Shown piece after piece: positions 58,779-64,000 of a stretch of DNA of 64,000 bases (positions are counted from its first letter, which is position 1; the number at the start of each line of letters is the position of its first letter). The stretch is from Erythrobacter sanguineus. GTDB lineage: Bacteria; Pseudomonadota; Alphaproteobacteria; Sphingomonadales; Sphingomonadaceae. A model generated the notes under the pieces. The model worked only from the letters and a program-made list of their open reading frames with translations. It did no database searches and had not been told where the DNA came from. The position numbers were made by a program, and so were the translations under genes. The stretch is from the NCBI RefSeq assembly GCF_900143235.1, contig NZ_FRDF01000010.1, forward strand, positions 1 to 64,000. The letters run 5' to 3'.

Positions 58779-61523
58779 CTGCTGCTGGCGGCGGTCGCTG
58801 GCCGCTTCGAGCAGCGCGGCCTCGATTTCGGCAAGCCGCTCTGGTGCCTTGATCTTGGCACCGGTCAGATCGGTCACATAGAATGTATCCGCTGCGCTTT
58901 CGCCATAGGCGGTGATATGCGCCGAATGGACGATCAGGCTGGCCTTGTAGAGCGCGTGCGCCAGCCGGTTGAGCAATGCCGGACGGTCGCGCGCGGTCAC
59001 TTCGACCACAGTGAAATTGTTGGACGCATCATTGTCGAACCCGACCCGCGGAGCGACATCGAAGGTGCGCGCGCGCGAATGGGCGAGCGGGCGCGCGGCG
59101 AGTTTCGGCACCAGTTCGATGTTGGCCAGCAGCGCGTCGCGGATGCCCTTCTCGATGCGTGCGATCTGGGTTTCCTCGCTCAGCGGCCTGCCGTGCTGGT
59201 CCTGCACCAGAAAATTATCGACAGCATAGCCGCTGCGCGCGGTGTGAATGCGCGCATCGATGATGTTCGCGCCGGCCAGGTGGATGCCGCCGGCCATGCG
59301 GTAGAACAGGCCGGGATGGTCAGCGGCAATCACGTTGACGCGGGTCGCGCCGCGCGTCTCGTCGGGCTCGCAGTGGATCGAAAGCTGGTCCTGCGCCGCA
59401 CGCGCGACGTCATATTGCACCAGATTACTGGCGATGATGTCCTCAGGCTCGGCGATCCAGTAGGCATCGCCCAGCAGCGCGCCGATATCATCGACAAGAT
59501 GCTCGGCATCGCCAAGCAGACGCGCAACCGCGTCCTTCTTGGCGGCCACCCGCTGTTTGCGTCCCTTGCCCTTGTGCCCGAGCCGCAGCCGCTCCTGCGC
59601 GGCATCATAAAGCTCGCCCAGCAGCTGGCCTTTCCAGCTGTTCCACGTGCCGGGGCCGACCGCGCGGATATCGACCGCAGTCAGGATCGCAAGGTTGCGC
59701 AGCCGTTCGAGGCTTTGCACTTCGGCGACGAAATCCTCGATCGTCTTGGGATCGGTCAGGTCGCGCTTTTGCGCGGTGCGGCTCATGAGAAGGTGTTGCA
59801 GCACCAGCCAGGCGACCAGATCGGTTTCCTTCTCGTCCAGTCCGAAGCGCGGGCCGAGCTTGCGCGCCACGTCCGCCCCCAGCACCGAATGATCGCCCCC
59901 GCGCCCCTTGGCGATATCGTGCAGCAGCACCGCGACATAGAGCGCGCGGCGCGAGGCGAGCCGGGGAAATTCGCGGGTGGCGCGCGGGTGATCGGCGGCG
60001 AGCAACCCGCGCTCGATCTGCGAGAGCAGGCCGATGGCGCGGATCGTGTGTTCATCGACGGTGTAGTGATGATACATGTCGAATTGCATCTGCGCGTTGA
60101 CCCGGCCAAAGTCCGGCACGAAGCGACCAAACACGCCCGCTTCGTTCATCCAGCGCAGCGCGGTTTCCGGATCCTTGCGACCGCTGAGCAGTTCGAGGAA
60201 CAGCCTGTTTGCGCGCTTGTCGCGGCGTACCTTGCCATCGATCAGCCTGGCATCGCGATCGGCCAGGCGCATGGTTTCAGGGTGGACTTCCAGCCCCTCG
60301 GCCTCAGCCAGCTGGAACACCTCGATCAGGCGCACCGGGTCGGCCCGGAACCAGTCGTCCCCCGGCGCGCGCAACCGCCCGCCCTCGACCATATAGCCCT
60401 TGAAGGCGCGCGGCCGCTGGGTCCAGCCGGCGAAAAACCCGCTGCGGGTGCGCTTGCGTGCGAATTCCTCGTCAAGGTGGGCGAGGAACACGCCGGTCAG
60501 GCTGCCGACGCGTTTCGCCTGCAGGAAATAGTACTGCATGAAGCGTTCGACCGCGCTCTTGCCCGGACGATCGGCGAAGTGCATCCGCTCTGCCACCTGT
60601 CGCTGCAGATCGAAGGTCAGCCGGTCTTCGGCGCGGCCTGTCATGATGTGCATGTGGCTGCGCACCGCCAGCAGGAAGCCTTCGGCGCGGCGGAAGCTGC
60701 GATATTCGGATGCCGTCAGCAGCCCGACATCGACCAGCTCGGCAGCGTTCTGGACGCGGTGGACATATTTGCCGATCCAGTAGAGCGTCTGCAGGTCGCG
60801 CAGCCCCCCCTTGCCGTCCTTGATATTGGGTTCCACGACATAGCGGCTGTCGCCCATCCGCTTGTGCCGCGCATCGCGCTCAGCCAGCTTCTGGGTCAGG
60901 AACTGCCGTTCGCTGCCCTTGACGACTTCGTTCCAGAAACGGCTGCGCAATTCCTCGTACAGCGGCTGATCGCCCCATACCATCCGCCCTTCGAGCAGCG
61001 CGGTGCGGATGGTCAGATCTTCCTTGGCGAGGCGCATCGTATCCGACACGGTGCGGCTGGAATGGCCGACCTTGAGGCCCAGATCCCACAGCAGATAGAG
61101 CATCGCCTCGATCACCTGCTCGCACCACGGCGAACGGCGCATCGGGGTGATGAAGGCGATGTCGATATCCGAATGCGGCGCCATTTCGGCGCGGCCATAT
61201 CCGCCCACCGCGAGGATCGCGAGGCGCTCTGCCGCAGTGCGGTTGGGGACGGGATAGAGGTGGGTGGTCACGTGATCGTGGATCACCCGCAGCAGCTGGT
61301 CGGTGAGGAAGGAATAGCCCCCCGTCACATCATGCCCGGCCGACGGCGCCTCGGCCAGCCGCCGTTCCAGTTCCGCCCGGCCTTCGTCCAGCGCATGACG
61401 CAGCGCCTTGACGATATCGCCGCGCGCGCGTTCGGCCCCGGCGAGCGATAGCGCCGCGATTTCGTCCGCCAGCGCACGGCGATCGATGATCGCGCGCTGG
61501 CCCGGCACGCGCCGGGGGCTCAC
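58764..61523 (-). CDS. glnD: bifunctional [protein-PII] uridylyltransferase / uridylyl-removing enzyme
   Basis: The 919-residue protein has a nucleotidyltransferase domain with GGYGRAEMAPHSDIDIAF (near 105-122), a PII-UTase helical domain with EPNIKDGKGGLRDLQTLYWIGKY, an HD domain with LLHDIAKGRGGDHSVLGA, and two ACT domains (RVNVIAADHPGLFYRMAGG and VVEVTARDRPALLNRLAHAL) that sense glutamine. It adds or removes UMP on PII to signal nitrogen status. GTG 61523 lies inside a hairpin where it pairs with its own upstream GGAAA. The C-terminus comes from a tandem repeat. The acyl-CoA ligase is 66 bases upstream on the same strand. Confidence 0.96.
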   Translation of the reverse strand: MSPRRVPGQRAIIDRRALADEIAALSLAGAERARGDIVKALRHALDEGRAELERRLAEAPSAGHDVTGGYSFLTDQLLRVIHDHVTTHLYPVPNRTAAERLAILAVGGYGRAEMAPHSDIDIAFITPMRRSPWCEQVIEAMLYLLWDLGLKVGHSSRTVSDTMRLAKEDLTIRTALLEGRMVWGDQPLYEELRSRFWNEVVKGSERQFLTQKLAERDARHKRMGDSRYVVEPNIKDGKGGLRDLQTLYWIGKYVHRVQNAAELVDVGLLTASEYRSFRRAEGFLLAVRSHMHIMTGRAEDRLTFDLQRQVAERMHFADRPGKSAVERFMQYYFLQAKRVGSLTGVFLAHLDEEFARKRTRSGFFAGWTQRPRAFKGYMVEGGRLRAPGDDWFRADPVRLIEVFQLAEAEGLEVHPETMRLADRDARLIDGKVRRDKRANRLFLELLSGRKDPETALRWMNEAGVFGRFVPDFGRVNAQMQFDMYHHYTVDEHTIRAIGLLSQIERGLLAADHPRATREFPRLASRRALYVAVLLHDIAKGRGGDHSVLGADVARKLGPRFGLDEKETDLVAWLVLQHLLMSRTAQKRDLTDPKTIEDFVAEVQSLERLRNLAILTAVDIRAVGPGTWNSWKGQLLGELYDAAQERLRLGHKGKGRKQRVAAKKDAVARLLGDAEHLVDDIGALLGDAYWIAEPEDIIASNLVQYDVARAAQDQLSIHCEPDETRGATRVNVIAADHPGLFYRMAGGIHLAGANIIDARIHTARSGYAVDNFLVQDQHGRPLSEETQIARIEKGIRDALLANIELVPKLAARPLAHSRARTFDVAPRVGFDNDASNNFTVVEVTARDRPALLNRLAHALYKASLIVHSAHITAYGESAADTFYVTDLTGAKIKAPERLAEIEAALLEAASDRRQQQLEQA

Positions 61524-61553
61524 GGAAAGGGTTTCCGTGTCTGTCCCCCGGCG
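61510..61553 (-). promoter_or_regulatory. nested hairpin covering the glnD start codon
   Basis: Outer arms CGCCGGGGG (61510-61518) and CCCCCGGCG (61545-61553) enclose inner arms CACGGAAA (61521-61528) and TTTCCGTG (61532-61539). On the mRNA the GGAAA expected to bind ribosomes pairs with the sequence holding the GTG start. It may instead be a terminator for the upstream ligase gene. Confidence 0.5.
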
Positions 61554-61589
61554 CGGGGCGCAAGGATGGGGCGCGGGCAGGTCAGCGGA

Positions 61590-63305
61590 TCAGGCCGCCA
61601 CTGCCGCATCGCCATAGCGCGCCTTGACGCTGCGCTTGTCGATCTTCTGGGTGCCGAGCCGGGGCAGCGCCTCCTCGGTGATCCAGATCTGATGTTCCAG
61701 CGGCACCTTGAACGGTGCGATCCGTTCCAGCAGGAAGGCGCGCAGTTCCCCCGGGGTGATGGCCGTGTGACCTTCCTTCATCCGGTAGACCGCCGCTGGC
61801 ACCTCGCCAAAGCGTTCGCAAGGCAGGCCGAACACCGAACATTCGCCAACATCGTCATGCGCGTAGATCGCGTCTTCGACCTCGATGCAGGAGATATTCT
61901 CGCCGCCGCGGATGATGATGTCCTTCTTGCGGTCGACGATGAACAGATATTCGTCCTCATCAAGATAGCCGAGGTCGCCGGTGCGGAAAAAGCCATCGTC
62001 GGTAAAGGCGGCTGCGGTCGCTTCGTCATTCTTCCAGTAGCCGCGGAAATTGGCGACAGAGCGGATGCAGACCTCGCCCACCTGACCTTGCGGCAATTCG
62101 TTGCCGTCATCGTCCAGAATACGCAGATCCACCATCGGCTTGCTGGCACGCCCGGTTGATCCGGGCTTGGCGATGTAGTTCTCGTTGAAATTGCCGCAGC
62201 CCACTGCGTTGGTTTCCGTAAGGCCATAGCCCAGCAGCGGGAACCCGCCGGGGAAGGCTTCCTTGATCCGGGTGACGTGCTCCACCGGACGCGGCGCGCC
62301 GCCTGCGGCAAAGCTTTTGCAGGCCGACAGGTCATACTGGTCACGATCGGGATGGTTGGCGATTTCATAGCTCATCAGCGGCACGCCGACGAAGTAGCTG
62401 ACCTTTTCTTCGGCCATCAGCCGGATTGCAAGGCCCGCGTCCCACTTGGGCATCAGCACCAGTTTGCGCGCGATGGCGAAGCTTTGCAGGAACAGCGGCA
62501 CTTCGCCGGTGACATGGAACAGCGGCACCGCGACCAGCGCACAGGGCTGATCGGTCATCGGCCCTTCCTGGCTTTCGATATGCACCTTGGCCATCGCGCT
62601 CTGCGCGACATAGCTCATCACGCCGTGCACGACGCCGCGATGATCGGACCATGCGCCCTTGGACTTGCCGGTCGAACCCGAGGTGTAGAGGATGGTGGCA
62701 ATATCATCCGGCCCGATTTGGCCCAGCATCGCCATGGCTGCGCTGGTGCCTTCAGGCACGGCCCAGACATTGGCCAGACCTCCGGGCGGCGGATTGCCGT
62801 GGCTGAACAAGACCAGTTTCGCGCTGTGCGGGTGGCCTTCAAGCCGTGCGGCGCGGCCTTCATCGGCCAGCACCAGCTTGCATTCGGCCAGATCGATTCC
62901 GTAGGCGAGCTCCTCTCCGGACGAAAATCCGTTGAGCAAGGTCGCGCAGCCGCCGGCCATGATGATGCCCATATAGGCGATCATCCAGTTGGCCGAATTG
63001 CGTGCGGCGATGGCGATGCGATCGCCCTTGGCGATGCCGTGATCCCGCACCAGGCTTTCGGCCACGCAGGTCGCGGCGCTGTAGGTTTCGCCAAAGGTCA
63101 GCCGCACATTCCCGTCGACCAGGAAGGGCAGGTCGCGATGCTCGTTGCAGAAATGCGCGAAATAATGCGCAAGGCTTGGCGGCGCGCCGGCGAAGGCGGG
63201 CATCTCCACCCCGTCGCGCGTGAACGGCACGGTGTTGAACGGCTGACCGGTTGCAGTCAGGGCGGTGATGATCGCTTCAAGCGCATCGTCCAGCTGGGTG
63301 GGCAT
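61590..63305 (-). CDS. class I adenylate-forming enzyme, acyl-CoA synthetase type
   Basis: This 571-residue AMP-binding enzyme has the P-loop motif TILYTSGSTGKSKGA, VPLFHVTGEVPLFLQ, AAGGAPRP, LLGYGLTETNAVGCGN, FFRTGDLGYLDEDEYLFIVDRKKDIIIRGGENISCIEVE and a C-terminal lysine in LPRLGTQKIDKRSVK. It activates a carboxylic acid with ATP and loads CoA, probably a fatty or aromatic acid. No transit signal is present. GAGGAAAGGA precedes ATG 63305. It lies upstream of glnD and divergent from lgt. Confidence 0.9.
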   Translation of the reverse strand: MPTQLDDALEAIITALTATGQPFNTVPFTRDGVEMPAFAGAPPSLAHYFAHFCNEHRDLPFLVDGNVRLTFGETYSAATCVAESLVRDHGIAKGDRIAIAARNSANWMIAYMGIIMAGGCATLLNGFSSGEELAYGIDLAECKLVLADEGRAARLEGHPHSAKLVLFSHGNPPPGGLANVWAVPEGTSAAMAMLGQIGPDDIATILYTSGSTGKSKGAWSDHRGVVHGVMSYVAQSAMAKVHIESQEGPMTDQPCALVAVPLFHVTGEVPLFLQSFAIARKLVLMPKWDAGLAIRLMAEEKVSYFVGVPLMSYEIANHPDRDQYDLSACKSFAAGGAPRPVEHVTRIKEAFPGGFPLLGYGLTETNAVGCGNFNENYIAKPGSTGRASKPMVDLRILDDDGNELPQGQVGEVCIRSVANFRGYWKNDEATAAAFTDDGFFRTGDLGYLDEDEYLFIVDRKKDIIIRGGENISCIEVEDAIYAHDDVGECSVFGLPCERFGEVPAAVYRMKEGHTAITPGELRAFLLERIAPFKVPLEHQIWITEEALPRLGTQKIDKRSVKARYGDAAVAA

Positions 63306-63498
63306 GCGGTGTCCTTTCCTCTCTCAATTGCTGGAAGCCCGGTGCGGCATGCGCTTGTCCGATCTTCCGATCCCATTATCTGCCCACGGGTCTGCGCCCC
63401 TTCCCCTGCCCCGCGCGCTGTGCCAGAAGCGCCAGCGTGAACGGGGCCATGTCAGGCCCGCCGATACGGCATATCATTGTCAATAAGGGGTTCGCTGC

Positions 63499-64000
63499 GT
63501 GCTGTCACTACTTGCCGCGAGCGGCGCTGCCGATCCGGTCTACTGGTCCGACCTCGGCCTGCGGCCGGGCATTGATCTGGGGTTCTTTACCCTGCGATTC
63601 TATTCGCTGGCTTACCTGATCGGGGTGATCTTTGCCTATTGGCATGTCTCCGTGATGATCAAGCAGCCCGGCGCGCCGATGGCGCAGCGCCATGCCGATG
63701 ACCTGTTCTTCTATTGCACGCTGGGGGTAATTCTCGGCGGGCGGCTGGGTTATGCGCTGTTTTATACCGGGGGCGAGACCGGGATTCCCAGCGCCTTCAC
63801 CGATTTTTCCGGCGATGGCTGGGTCAAGTGGAAGCTGCTGCGGCTGTGGGATGGCGGCATGGCGTTTCACGGCGGGCTGCTGGGCGTGGCGGCAGCAATG
63901 GCGTGGGTATCCTGGCGCGAAAAGCTCAATTTCATCCGGGTCACCGATTATGTCGCGGTCAGCGTGCCGATGGGCATGCTGCTCGGGCGGATGGCGAATT
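63499..64000 (+). CDS. lgt: prolipoprotein diacylglyceryl transferase, N-terminal part (cut by window edge)
   Basis: The visible 167 residues start VLSLLAASGAADPVYWSDLG (GTG start, AAGGGG 8 bases upstream). They continue with membrane segments FFTLRFYSLAYLIGVIFAYWH and FFYCTLGVILGGRLGYALFY and the conserved LWDGGMAFHGGLLGVAAAM, whose histidine belongs to the Lgt active region. Lgt transfers diacylglycerol to the lipobox cysteine of prolipoproteins in the inner membrane. The C-terminal part, including the Lgt signature arginine, is outside the window. Confidence 0.95.
   Translation, partial: MLSLLAASGAADPVYWSDLGLRPGIDLGFFTLRFYSLAYLIGVIFAYWHVSVMIKQPGAPMAQRHADDLFFYCTLGVILGGRLGYALFYTGGETGIPSAFTDFSGDGWVKWKLLRLWDGGMAFHGGLLGVAAAMAWVSWREKLNFIRVTDYVAVSVPMGMLLGRMAN

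Noticed and set aside
58917-61451. 844-codon open frame on the plus strand opposite glnD
   Set aside because: Antisense shadow of a fully motif-supported GlnD; its composition and lack of any family argue against coding.
1-64000. CRISPR arrays, prophage or plasmid replication functions
   Set aside because: No regularly spaced repeat array, phage structural genes, integrase or replication initiator is seen; the only short array is the four-copy 14-mer at glnD, which has no spacers.

Overview
The window is high-GC DNA (roughly 63-66 % in the coding parts that I sampled by eye). It reads as a chromosomal segment of an alphaproteobacterium, most likely order Sphingomonadales and probably Erythrobacteraceae (Erythrobacter, Porphyrobacter or Altererythrobacter type). 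The reasons are three TonB-dependent receptors with sphingomonad-style plugs, an EipA/DUF1134 protein, intracellular PHB depolymerase, PPK2, a PabB-PabC fusion and dispersed intergenic repeats of a kind usual in this group. I identify taxa by family resemblance only; no search was run.

Layout. Positions 1-1105 are the only clearly accessory part: the end of an IS3-type element that cut an alpha/beta-hydrolase gene, then a lower-GC, gene-poor stretch ending at a tRNA-Gly gene. From 1.4 to 5.7 kb come a thioredoxin-TPR protein, a LON-domain protein and four Sel1-like genes, of which the last three look decayed. From 5.7 to 20.4 kb are a TonB receptor, tRNA-Ser, EipA, aromatic aminotransferase, an SDR, PHB depolymerase, an ABC exporter, an M13 peptidase, UppP, phenylalanine hydroxylase and PPK2. 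From 20.4 to 25.2 kb a four-gene operon encodes acyl-CoA chemistry: acyl-CoA dehydrogenase, Mct-like CoA transferase/isomerase, thiolase and Meh-like hydratase. From 25.2 to 31.9 kb are two small lipoproteins, a beta-helix protein, GNAT, RibA, XthA, alkaline phosphatase, a candidate small RNA, LolA and L33. From 32 to 46.6 kb are ArfB, RluA, PabBC, a HerA-like ATPase, a parS-like palindrome, VOC, aminopeptidase P, oligopeptidase B, a thioesterase, a diguanylate cyclase, PstS behind a Pho box, and a DUF2157/GDYXXLXY pair.

From 46.5 to 49.6 kb a compact operon of outer-membrane barrel, 7TM protein and ATP-grasp ligase is the least understood coding system here. The remainder holds two TonB receptors, FtsK, ThiE-like and YggS divergent genes, GlnD, an acyl-CoA ligase and the start of lgt, cut by the window edge.

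The most rewarding targets are: (1) a structured, terminator-ended transcript on the minus strand at about 30.81-30.94 kb next to a Fur-box-like sequence; (2) the barrel-7TM-ATP-grasp operon; (3) the Mct/Meh-like operon; (4) a near-perfect parS 16-mer inside an 18-bp-arm hairpin; (5) a hairpin that pairs the glnD start codon with its own Shine-Dalgarno-like sequence; and (6) divergent genes with overlapping start codons and a shared -10-like element.
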